Counted from the first letter of the stretch, positions 1 through 7,410 are shown. The stretch: 8,650 nucleotides of DNA from Opitutia bacterium (GCA_002692605.1 NZLE01000109.1:6831-15480); one strand, 5' to 3'. Made by a program: numbers and translations. Notes: generated by a model from the letters alone, not told the origin.

Positions 1-993
1 GAAGACAAGAACCCGGCTTGGGCCTACCCTTGGAGACTGGAACCGGGAGAAGGGAAACCCGTTCATCGAATTTCGGTTACCGCCTTTCGTTCTTTTTTGT
101 CCTGTCCCTTTCGTTTTTATCTGAAGAGGAAATTTGGCATGCAGGCCTATGATTCGGAAAAAGCCGAAGCCGACGCCATGGATTTCGGGACCTTGGTTCA
201 CAGCGCTCTTGAGGCGCTTCATGGCCTTGATACTGTGGATGAGTCGGAAATTTTCGATGTTCTTACAAAACGATTGGCCAAGAATTTTGCATATAAGTAC
301 GGCAAGAATCCAAGCCTTGCCCTACTGCAACAGAAAGCGGCAATTGAGAGGCGGATGCGACGCATTGCGAACTTGCGAGCTGCGGAGATTTCCGAAGGCT
401 GGCGCATTCATAAGGTCGAAGAAAAGTTTCATTTGGAAGCCCGTCCATCTCTGGATGGGTTTTCATGGCTGGTTCCTCTCGGTGAGAAAGAGCCCGTAAG
501 TTCGGAGGAGAGCGTTCGAATCGTTGGTAAAATCGATCGTATTGATTTTCATCCCGAGAGCGGGGTTTACCGACTTTTGGATTACAAGACTTCGGGCAAG
601 GGTCCGGAAGAGTTGCATCTGAGTGGTGGCTATGCCCGACTCGAGGAGTTTCCCGCATTCAGTCGTTTCGAATGCAATGGAAAGGTAAAGAGATGGCTGG
701 ATTTGCAACTTCCTCTGTATCGAGCCTGGGCGGAGAGAACCTTGCTGAAGGAGTCTGGCCATTCTCTCGAGATGGGGATCTTCAAGGTGCCTGCCCAACC
801 CGAGGAAATAACCATTCAAATTTGGGATGGTTTGAATGACGATTTGATGGAAAGCTCCATGGAATGCGCCCGAGGAATCGTAAGGGATTTGCTCGACCCG
901 GCCCGGCATCGGCCTATCTCGAAAATCGCTTATGATGATTTCGAAGAGCTCTTTTTTCATTCACCTGAAGAGGCCATGGGGAACTTTGCATGA
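1..993 (+). CDS. addB: AddB-like helicase-nuclease subunit, C-terminal nuclease domain (5' partial)
   Basis: The reading frame is open from base 1 with no start, so 330 C-terminal residues are visible and the rest lies upstream. A TTG at 97 falls inside a conserved segment (SCPFRFYL, the usual entry to AddB/RecB nuclease domains) and is not the start. Numbered from the window edge, the nuclease motifs are His67 (FGTLVHSAL), Asp179 in GKIDRID, Asp194 and Lys196 in LDYKT, and QxxxY at 236-240. These are the catalytic residues of PD-(D/E)XK nucleases. In AddAB the AddB nuclease cuts one strand of the unwound duplex while AddA cuts the other; that is family knowledge. Identity as AddB rather than another RecB-family nuclease rests on these motifs and on the overlapping addA downstream. 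The C-terminus lacks the cysteine cluster that holds the 4Fe-4S centre in Bacillus-type AddB. Confidence 0.82.
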   Translation, partial: EDKNPAWAYPWRLEPGEGKPVHRISVTAFRSFLSCPFRFYLKRKFGMQAYDSEKAEADAMDFGTLVHSALEALHGLDTVDESEIFDVLTKRLAKNFAYKYGKNPSLALLQQKAAIERRMRRIANLRAAEISEGWRIHKVEEKFHLEARPSLDGFSWLVPLGEKEPVSSEESVRIVGKIDRIDFHPESGVYRLLDYKTSGKGPEELHLSGGYARLEEFPAFSRFECNGKVKRWLDLQLPLYRAWAERTLLKESGHSLEMGIFKVPAQPEEITIQIWDGLNDDLMESSMECARGIVRDLLDPARHRPISKIAYDDFEELFFHSPEEAMGNFA

Positions 994-995
994 TG
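978..995 (+). promoter_or_regulatory. addB stop / addA start overlap (translational coupling)
   Basis: The addB stop TGA (991-993) overlaps the addA ATG (990-992) as ATGA, and a second in-frame ATG follows at 993. A purine-rich GGGGA at 978-982 sits 7 bases before the ATG and could serve as ribosome binding site. The arrangement suggests coupled translation of two subunits made in equal amounts. Confidence 0.7.
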
Positions 996-3900
996 ACACC
1001 GAACGAAACCATGAACCTACGGGAATTGATCAAGGCCTCCGCGGGCAGCGGAAAGACCTATCAATTGACCGATCGGTTCATCTATCTGATGTTGATGGGT
1101 TCGGATCCGGCGAGTATCGTGGCGCTTACCTTTTCGCGAAAGGCTGCTGGAGAGTTTTTCGATGCGATTCTCAGGAAACTTGCCGAGGCGGCCAAGGATC
1201 CGAAAGCAAGGGAGGCCCTGGAGCTGAAATTCGGATTGAAGATTCCCTCGTCGATGATCCGGGAGAAAATTTCCAGTCTGCTCCAGTCGATGAATCGGTT
1301 GACTTTGGGAACGTTGGATTCGTTCTTTTTCTCGATGCTCTCCTCCGCTCCTCTGGAATATGGTCTGGCGGTGGGGTTCGACTTGATGGACGAAGCCTCA
1401 ATCCGTGAAAGATGGTCGGATTGCCTGAAGCGTTGTTTCGAAGAGAGCCTGAATGAGAGCACTCTGCTTATTGACGCTTTTTCGCGAGCCCGCAAGCTTC
1501 AGGAGGACCGGGAGTTTTTCCCATGGGTGATGGAACTGGCTCTTTCCTTTCGGGATTTGATTGATCAATGCCCGAACTCCGATGCATGGGGCGCGGTGGA
1601 AGATCTTTGGCCTGACTCCGCTTCATGGAAGCAAATTCCCGAGGGTTATGATCTTTCCGGGGATTCCGCCCGATGCAGGGAACTTTTGCAAAACCAAGAG
1701 ATTGAGGTGGTGCCCGAGTTGTCGGGCGAACGAGTGAGGAACGCTTTAGAGAATGCAATTCGCGAATTCGAAACCTGGGTCCCCGGTGCAAACGACAGAA
1801 GGAGTGGGACGGTTTTCGCACAGCTTTTGAAGGCTTCCATGGATGGCCCTTCCTCTTTGTCCATCTCTTACTACGGAAAGGACTATCGGTTTTCGGGTGA
1901 GTGGGTATCCGCAGTTCGAAGGATGTCCGGGCATATCATCGGAGAGGAGTTGCGCATTTGCGGAATTCGGACAAAGGGAATGCACGCTCTTTTGTCCAAG
2001 GTGGTGGGGAGTTACCGAAAACTGGTCCTTGAGAAGGGAGGAATCACTTTCTCAGATTTGCCGATGCTTTTGAATCAGGGAGGTAACGAACTTGCCAGAA
2101 TGAACCGCGAATATCGATTGGATCGAAAGTATTTGCATTGGATGCTGGACGAATTTCAGGATACTTCCCCGATCCAATGGGGAGTGATCGAACCTTTGCT
2201 TGACGAGGTGCTTTACGACCCGGAAGAGCAACGGATGTTCTTTTGCGTGGGTGATCAGAAACAGGCAATCTATGGATGGAGGGGAGGGGATTCCCGTTTG
2301 TTCGGTTATCTGGAGGAGCGCTTTTCCGAACGTCTGAAAATTGACGAACTGAACCTTTCTTGGCGTTCGGGACAAGACGTTCTGAATGTGGTTAATCAGG
2401 TTTTCGGTTCGGGGCTCGAAGGAGCGGGATCGGTCGGTCGGTGGAGCAGAAATTGGATGCCTCATCGGGTCTCTCCAAAGACCGAAAAACTAAGCGGAAA
2501 CGTGGTTTGGTGGACCGCCAAGAAAGAGGAGGAGCGCTTTCGGGCAATTGCGGAATTGCTCAGAACCATCGACCCAGTCGGGCGGGGTTGGACATGCGCG
2601 GTTCTCACTCAAAAACGGAAAACCGCTCGGGCAATCGTTGATTTTCTCAGAAAAGAATTACCTGGTATGCCCATAGAGGATGAAGTCGGTTCTTTGCCAG
2701 CGAATGACAATGGTTTTTCGCAACTTCTGCTTTCCCTCCTCAAGGCATCCGTCCACCCCACAGATGAATGGGCCATCGGACATTTGGAGATGTCTCCCTT
2801 GCTTCGGCGGGAATCCCGTGATCTTTCTGAAATTCTCGAAGAAGTTCGGAAGTTTACTCACGAGAGAGGCTTGGCGGCATTCATTCGCGAATGGGGCGGG
2901 AAAGCTCTGACTTGGGTGGAAGAGGAGGCCCGTCCTTTTGCAATCAAGCGATTGAGCCAGACTTTTGATCTTGCCCGTTCCTTTGATCGCAGAGGGCAGC
3001 GTGAGGTCGACCTTTTTTTGCAGGCCGCTCAGAGCGCCGAATCTTCGCGGGGAGCTATGGAAACGAGCGTTCGAGCCATGACTATTCATGGGTCCAAGGG
3101 TTTGACTTTTGATATGGTGATCATGCCTGAACTGGACGGTAATAGCCTTCGCTCCGTGGGTGGGCGAAGATCAGGAAATGGGGTGGAGTTGTACGGGAAA
3201 TCCTCTTCCTCGGGAATTGGCTCCGATTGGGTCTTAAGCAAACCCAAGAAGATTATTCAGGAGTCGGACCCCTACCTTTCGGGCTTGCTGAATTCGGATC
3301 AGGAGAATGCGGCTTTCGAAAGCCTGTGTAAGTTTTACGTTGGAATGACTCGTCCGGCTCGAGCGCTCTATTTGTTTTCCGAGCCTTACGAGCCCAAGTC
3401 GAAATCGGAAAATTTCGTTCGATTGCTTGCCCAAAGCTTGGCGGATTTCAAGGGTTTGGATCCGATGTTGATCGATCAAGTCGGGAATTTGGTGGGACAA
3501 AGAGAGGAGGGTTTCACCTTGGCTTATCATGGCGGTTCACCCGACTGGTGGGAGGAACGAACCAAGAAAACTTCGAATGACAAGAAAACCACTCAAGCTG
3601 AATTTGAGGATTTGGGTCTCAGGAAATTTCGTGGTTTGCCCAAGTTTCGCCCTTCCGAAAAAACGCCTGAACTTGTGGATGTGGATGCTTTGATAAGTTT
3701 TGAGAAGGATGCCGCAAAATCTTTGGGAAGCGAGGCTCATGCTCTGTTTGAGAAGATCGAATGGTGGGAAAAAGGCAATTCCATGGAACTTTGGCTTAGG
3801 GAAAACGCCCACGGATTTTCCGGGAAATCCCGCCGGATTCTTACAGGGGTATTTGCGGATGCTGAGGTAAGGAGGTTATTTGAAAAACCGGAAGGAAAGT

Positions 3901-4199
3901 TCGAAGTTTGGAGAGAAAAAAGTTTTGTTTTGCAAATGGACGAAGCCATGGTTCAGGGAGTTTTTGACCGAGTGGTTCTTTACTTTTCCCAAGATGGAGA
4001 GCCAAGCCGCGCGGAAATTATCGATTTCAAAACGGACCGTTTGGATAAGGACCGAAGAGTGGAGGATTTGATCGCCAGACACCAAGCTCAACTGGAGTCC
4101 TACCGTCTGGCTCTCATGCAGTTGACCGGATTGCCCTCGGAAAAAATCAGCCTGATCTTGCTTTTCACTTCCTTACCCAAGGTGCACAGATGGATTTGA
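990..4199 (+). CDS. addA: AddA-type ATP-dependent helicase/exonuclease subunit
   Basis: This 1069-residue protein is a superfamily 1 (UvrD/RecB-like) DNA helicase fused to a RecB-type nuclease. Helicase motifs in order are Walker A ASAGSGKT (16-23), LTFSRKAA (47-53), TLDSF (108-112), Walker B LDEFQDT (386-392), GDQKQAIYGWRGG (421-433), NLSWRS (455-460), IHGSKGLTF (699-707) and FYVGMTR (782-788) with the arginine finger. The C-terminal nuclease keeps His917, Asp993 (VFDR), Asp1012 and Lys1014 (IDFKT) and QLESY (1034-1038). The matching RecB residues bind metal and cut DNA. All key residues are intact, and the length is slightly below the 1100-1250 usual for AddA. Paired with the overlapping addB, it would unwind and resect double-strand breaks in the cytoplasm for RecA loading. 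Met8 (1011) is an alternative start. The SD spacing and overlap favour 990. Confidence 0.93.
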   Translation: MMTPNETMNLRELIKASAGSGKTYQLTDRFIYLMLMGSDPASIVALTFSRKAAGEFFDAILRKLAEAAKDPKAREALELKFGLKIPSSMIREKISSLLQSMNRLTLGTLDSFFFSMLSSAPLEYGLAVGFDLMDEASIRERWSDCLKRCFEESLNESTLLIDAFSRARKLQEDREFFPWVMELALSFRDLIDQCPNSDAWGAVEDLWPDSASWKQIPEGYDLSGDSARCRELLQNQEIEVVPELSGERVRNALENAIREFETWVPGANDRRSGTVFAQLLKASMDGPSSLSISYYGKDYRFSGEWVSAVRRMSGHIIGEELRICGIRTKGMHALLSKVVGSYRKLVLEKGGITFSDLPMLLNQGGNELARMNREYRLDRKYLHWMLDEFQDTSPIQWGVIEPLLDEVLYDPEEQRMFFCVGDQKQAIYGWRGGDSRLFGYLEERFSERLKIDELNLSWRSGQDVLNVVNQVFGSGLEGAGSVGRWSRNWMPHRVSPKTEKLSGNVVWWTAKKEEERFRAIAELLRTIDPVGRGWTCAVLTQKRKTARAIVDFLRKELPGMPIEDEVGSLPANDNGFSQLLLSLLKASVHPTDEWAIGHLEMSPLLRRESRDLSEILEEVRKFTHERGLAAFIREWGGKALTWVEEEARPFAIKRLSQTFDLARSFDRRGQREVDLFLQAAQSAESSRGAMETSVRAMTIHGSKGLTFDMVIMPELDGNSLRSVGGRRSGNGVELYGKSSSSGIGSDWVLSKPKKIIQESDPYLSGLLNSDQENAAFESLCKFYVGMTRPARALYLFSEPYEPKSKSENFVRLLAQSLADFKGLDPMLIDQVGNLVGQREEGFTLAYHGGSPDWWEERTKKTSNDKKTTQAEFEDLGLRKFRGLPKFRPSEKTPELVDVDALISFEKDAAKSLGSEAHALFEKIEWWEKGNSMELWLRENAHGFSGKSRRILTGVFADAEVRRLFEKPEGKFEVWREKSFVLQMDEAMVQGVFDRVVLYFSQDGEPSRAEIIDFKTDRLDKDRRVEDLIARHQAQLESYRLALMQLTGLPSEKISLILLFTSLPKVHRWI

Positions 4200-4215
4200 T
4201 ACTCTGGTTTTCGGA

Positions 4216-4632
4216 ATGATTGCTCTTCGTTCGGCCAAAAATACCTTAGGCTGTCTGGTGGGTTGCGCCATCGGAGACTTGGGGGCGATCTTTCTCTTCC
4301 AGAATCATTTTGCGCCGGAAGCGATTCCGAAAAGCCTCTGGACGATGGTTTGGGCGGTCGCCATGACTTCGGGAATCGTGACCAGCATCATTTTGGAAAC
4401 CTTCATCCTCTGGAAACAGTTGGGTCCGAGGGAGGCCTTTCGAACTGCGATTGGCATGAGCCTTCTTTCCATGTTGCTCATGGAAGCGGCGATGAATCTG
4501 GTGGATTATGGAATGATGGGAGCTCCTGCGATTACTTTGGGGGTTTTGCCTTACACCTTGGGAGCGGGATTTCTGGCGGCGTGGCCCTACAATTATTGGC
4601 GGTTGAAAAAACACGGTAAATGTTGTCACTGA
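4216..4632 (+). CDS. small four-helix membrane protein, DUF4396-like
   Basis: The 138-residue protein is strongly hydrophobic, with four likely membrane helices near residues 10-28, 44-65, 79-100 and 104-124. The N-terminal pattern GCLVGCAIGD and the late segment MEAAMNLVDYG followed by a Trp-Pro-Tyr-Asn helix end resemble the DUF4396 family, whose function is not known. This assignment is from memory of the family pattern, not a search. Cys13 and Cys17 lie in the first helix, and the tail ends in Lys-Cys-Cys-His after a basic stretch, so metal binding is conceivable. The ATG at 4216 has no clear Shine-Dalgarno sequence and lies 16 bases after the addA stop, so translation may depend on ribosomes arriving from addA. 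Nothing ties it functionally to DNA repair. Confidence 0.75.
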   Translation: MIALRSAKNTLGCLVGCAIGDLGAIFLFQNHFAPEAIPKSLWTMVWAVAMTSGIVTSIILETFILWKQLGPREAFRTAIGMSLLSMLLMEAAMNLVDYGMMGAPAITLGVLPYTLGAGFLAAWPYNYWRLKKHGKCCH

Positions 4633-4698
4633 GCGACAAACAACGAGGTTTGGGGTCATTTCTGAACTTGCTCTTTCGAGGAACTAGTGGATAAGCTT

Positions 4699-4702
4699 AA
4701 GG
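4699..4702 (+). promoter_or_regulatory. weak ribosome binding site for the cNMP-fold gene
   Basis: AAGG lies 4 bases before the ATG at 4707. It is the only SD-like element at usable distance, since the stronger GAGGA at 4678-4682 is 24 bases away. The match is modest and the spacing short. Confidence 0.35.
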
Positions 4703-4706
4703 CATT

Positions 4707-6311
4707 ATGAAACTTCTGCACCGAGAAGACGTCTTGGAGGCCGGTTACGATCTGCCCAACACCGGCCTTTGCGCCAACATAGGCGCCGACGAAATGGAGG
4801 AATTGAGGTTCGGAGGAGAATGGATTCTTGCCGAAGACGAGACTTTGGTGACCGATGGTCACGAACAGCGCTATCTGTACATGGTGGTTTCCGGTGAAGT
4901 GGCCATCACCAAGATCAACGACCAAGGCAAGAGTCAGCAGATTGCCACTTTGGGAGCGGGAGCTGCCTTCGGAGAAATGGCCTTTCTCAGTGGGGGGGTC
5001 GCCTCGGCTAACGTTCAGTCGATAGGAGAAGCCATTCTTTGGCGTTTGGATCATGAGCGTCTGCTCGGATTCATTGGGGAACATGGGGTGGCCGGTGGTC
5101 AGCTTTGCCTGAACGTTGCAAGTATCCTTTCCGGTCGCCTGGTCGATGGGAACAAGAAGGTGGTGGATATGGGTAAGGAATTGCAGTCCTCCCTCGCTCA
5201 ATTGCAGCAGGTGTCTTCGGCGGGTTCCAAGAAGGATCAGGCGCTTCGACAGATGCAGGGCAAAGTGGCCAATATGCAAAATGCCTTCAAGGGCAGTTCG
5301 GTCAAGAAGTCCGGTAATTTCTTTGCCATCGCCGCCTCCGTGGTCGCTTTCATCAGCACCGCCGGGATGGTTGCGCTGTTTGTGGCGAGTGATGACTCTT
5401 CGGTTCGTGAGGCGGCCACCTTGACCAAGAAAGTGGAGAAGCTGGAAGCGAATGAAAAGTTTTACCTCGACCTGAAAAAGCGCCTCGAATTCGACAACCA
5501 GGAACTGGTGGACAAGGAAAAGGCCGCTCGAAAGGAAAATCAGGAATTGGCCGATAATCTCTCCCAAAGTATGTCCGACTCCCAGGATTTGAGGAACCAG
5601 TTGAGGTCGAAGGAAAGGGAACTTTCCGAGGCCAAGGACGATTTGGTCCGCGCCCAAAAGGTGGAACCGAAAAAGCCGATGGTTGCGGAGACGGTGGAGG
5701 ATAAGCCACAGGTCAGCCAAACGGCAATGGATGAGGTGTTGGCTTGGACCCGTAACAACTCCACCTTGGCTTTCCCCATAGTGATTGAGGTCAAGGAGAC
5801 TGCGGTCACTCTTCAGGACCGCGGTGGGCAAGTTAAGATTCCAGTCTCACCCGGGCAGTCGGTGCGAGCCACCAAATTCCATCCATCCTCATCCGAATTT
5901 CTGATCGTGGCGCAGGAGAACAGTGACAGTTTCCTGGCCTCCATGCGAGTGAGCAATTCGAATTTCATTGAAAAAAGCGCCGTAAAATTCGCCAACCACA
6001 AGAAATACATGGGGCAATCGGTTTCCTCCGACCTGACGAAGGCTTTGTCCGCCAATCCCGCTCCATCCAAGCAACCGGTTGCTCAAGACTCCCGGAGTCC
6101 GACCAACGAAGCATCGGTGGGGGAGGGGTCAACGACCGGGCAATTGGTTGCTCAAGGCAAGCCCAAGAATCCGCAGAAATCGGAGAATATCTTGGATGAG
6201 GTTAAAGAGAAGGAAAAGGTCGACACCAGCGACCATGGCGCCAATTGCGTATGCAAGGACTGCCGGGCCAAGAAAATCGGCAAGGGTGGAAGTTTGTTTC
6301 CCGACCTCTGA
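4707..6311 (+). CDS. membrane-anchored cyclic-nucleotide-binding-fold protein with coiled coil and CxCxxC tail
   Basis: Layout of the 534 residues: a cNMP-binding-type beta roll at about 35-125 (YLYMVVSGEVAITKI, then FGEMAFLSGG); a polar helical stretch at 150-200 ending in Lys-Lys; one membrane helix at 205-227; a charged heptad-rich coiled coil at about 236-318; an unrecognised beta-rich segment at about 350-440; a Pro/Ser/Gln-rich linker at 450-490; and a tail with His510 and Cys514, Cys516, Cys519. Lys200-Lys201 before the helix suggest the sensor fold is cytoplasmic and the remainder faces the periplasm. In the phosphate-binding cassette the usual Pro-Arg is Val98-Ala99, so binding of cAMP or cGMP is doubtful. 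The beginning resembles Crp-type sensors, but no helix-turn-helix follows, so it is not a transcription factor. No known family fits the full length. The 74-base gap upstream leaves room for its own promoter, though none is convincing. Confidence 0.85.
   Translation: MKLLHREDVLEAGYDLPNTGLCANIGADEMEELRFGGEWILAEDETLVTDGHEQRYLYMVVSGEVAITKINDQGKSQQIATLGAGAAFGEMAFLSGGVASANVQSIGEAILWRLDHERLLGFIGEHGVAGGQLCLNVASILSGRLVDGNKKVVDMGKELQSSLAQLQQVSSAGSKKDQALRQMQGKVANMQNAFKGSSVKKSGNFFAIAASVVAFISTAGMVALFVASDDSSVREAATLTKKVEKLEANEKFYLDLKKRLEFDNQELVDKEKAARKENQELADNLSQSMSDSQDLRNQLRSKERELSEAKDDLVRAQKVEPKKPMVAETVEDKPQVSQTAMDEVLAWTRNNSTLAFPIVIEVKETAVTLQDRGGQVKIPVSPGQSVRATKFHPSSSEFLIVAQENSDSFLASMRVSNSNFIEKSAVKFANHKKYMGQSVSSDLTKALSANPAPSKQPVAQDSRSPTNEASVGEGSTTGQLVAQGKPKNPQKSENILDEVKEKEKVDTSDHGANCVCKDCRAKKIGKGGSLFPDL
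6070..6083. repeat. 14-bp perfect palindrome inside the linker of the cNMP-fold gene
   Basis: AGCAACCGGTTGCT reads the same on both strands. It lies in coding sequence for the low-complexity linker and overlaps the first copy of the direct repeat at 6071. It may be chance or a product of the local duplication. No regulatory role is supported. Confidence 0.5.
6071..6157 (+). repeat. imperfect 18-bp direct repeat, copies at 6071-6088 and 6140-6157
   Basis: GCAACCGGTTGCTCAAGA and GCAATTGGTTGCTCAAGG differ at three positions and start 69 bases apart, exactly 23 codons. They encode QPVAQ (456-460) and QLVAQ (479-483) in the linker before the CxCxxC tail. An in-frame duplication that has since diverged would explain this. 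Confidence 0.55.
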
Positions 6312-6315
6312 GAAA

Positions 6316-7410
6316 TTAAGGACCGAACAAGGCCCAAAGCCCCGCGCCGGTCAAAGCCGAGAGTAACGCTATGATCGAGTAGGCGTGCCGACTGTTCCAA
6401 CGGACCAATTTTTCCCAACCCGAGTACCAATAAACCGAAACCTCTTCGCCGTGTCGGTAGCGTTGAAGATCCTCGAGCAGAAGACTTACCTTCGGGTAAC
6501 GCTTTCGCTTGTTCCGTTTCAAGGCCTTGATGCACACGGCCTCGAGATCTTTGGGAATGTGTTTCCCGGAGAGTTCCCTGGGCATGGGGTAGGGTTGGTT
6601 GAGAATCTTATCCTTGATCTCGAGAATATCCTCGCCTTCGAGAAAGGGGCGTAGAGTGAGAATTTCAAAGAGGATGATACCCAAGGAAAAGACGTCCGTC
6701 CGTTCATCGATCAGGACTGAACCTTCCGCCATTTCGGGTGACATGTAAAGGGGTGTGCCGTAATGCCTTCCCGCGGGGGTTAGGCTGAGCTCCGCATCGG
6801 GTGGTTCTTCCGAGACGTCCTTTCGGTCTATGCTGGGAGATCCGAGGACCTTGGCGAGTCCCCAATCCAAAACGTAGACTTCCCCGAATTTCCCAACGAT
6901 GACGTTGGCGGGTTTCAGGTCGCGGTGAATCACACCGGCCTCATGAGCATAGGCAATGGTCTGGCATACTTGGATGAGAATATCAAGCAGGCGCGGTAGA
7001 GGGAACTTCTCGACCACTTGGGGAACTTCTTGGGCAAGATCGAGCAGAATTTGGCGGAGGTCTCTTCCATCGACCTTCTTCATGGTGAAGAAAAGGTTTC
7101 CCTCCCGGTCTCTGCCGAGTTCGTAAACGGGCAAGGTGCCCGGGTGTTGGATGTTGGCGGTAACTCTGGCTTCGCGGACGAAGCGCTTGGTCTCGATCTC
7201 GGAATTTCTCAAGTCCTCATGAAGAGTCTTGAAGGCAACCTCACGGCAAAGGTTCTTGTCGAAAGTGGTGAACAGTTGGGCCGTTCCACCTTCAGCCAAC
7301 CTGTGAAGTTCGTCATATTTGAGCGAACCGCTTTTCCATGCGGCAGGAAGAACGAAATCCGTATCCTCGGGTTGAAGGGGAGGTTTCGCTTTCTCCGTTC
7401 TCGTGATCAT
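6316..7410 (-). CDS. membrane-anchored serine/threonine protein kinase
   Basis: Hanks-type kinase of 364 residues from the ATG at 7410. A GGAGG at 7418-7422 lies 7 bases ahead, which favours this start over an in-frame ATG at 7458. Motifs with this numbering: glycine loop LAEGGTAQLF (38-47), VAFK with Lys61, helix C Glu80, HRDLKPAN with Asp164 and Asn169, DWG (182-184, magnesium Asp182), and GTPLYMSPE ending at 226. All catalytic residues are present. The glycine loop has Ala at two of three glycines. The activation segment is long and rich in Ser/Thr. A single membrane helix at about 343-362 ends the protein almost at once, so there is no PASTA or other sensor domain outside the cell. Closely similar kinases occur in Verrucomicrobia and Planctomycetes (recalled, not searched). 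It follows trhO by 56 bases and may share its transcript. Its stop lies 4 bases from that of the convergent cNMP-fold gene. Substrates are unknown. Confidence 0.93.
   Translation of the reverse strand: MITRTEKAKPPLQPEDTDFVLPAAWKSGSLKYDELHRLAEGGTAQLFTTFDKNLCREVAFKTLHEDLRNSEIETKRFVREARVTANIQHPGTLPVYELGRDREGNLFFTMKKVDGRDLRQILLDLAQEVPQVVEKFPLPRLLDILIQVCQTIAYAHEAGVIHRDLKPANVIVGKFGEVYVLDWGLAKVLGSPSIDRKDVSEEPPDAELSLTPAGRHYGTPLYMSPEMAEGSVLIDERTDVFSLGIILFEILTLRPFLEGEDILEIKDKILNQPYPMPRELSGKHIPKDLEAVCIKALKRNKRKRYPKVSLLLEDLQRYRHGEEVSVYWYSGWEKLVRWNSRHAYSIIALLSALTGAGLWALFGP

Noticed and set aside
97..99. TTG as start of the first gene
   Set aside because: The frame is open back to base 1 and the conserved RSFLSCPFRFYL segment straddles the codon, so it is internal.
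4623..4639. TTGTC...GACAA hairpin over the stop of the DUF4396-like gene
   Set aside because: Only a 5-bp AT-containing stem with no T run after it, so too weak to call a terminator.
4668..4696. Possible promoter TTGCTC with GATAAG, 16-base spacing, before the cNMP-fold gene
   Set aside because: Only 3 of 6 and 4 of 6 consensus matches, and the implied transcript would begin almost at the ATG, removing the RBS.
4656..5831. A 391-codon open frame on the minus strand, antisense to the cNMP-fold gene
   Set aside because: Its translation is low-complexity and rich in His, Leu and Gln without any recognisable domain, while the plus frame shows a clear cNMP fold, membrane helix and coiled coil. 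It is a codon-bias shadow.
6321..6352. GACCG...CGGTC inverted repeat near the convergent stops as a terminator
   Set aside because: Five base pairs with a 22-base loop and no T run, lying inside the kinase coding region.
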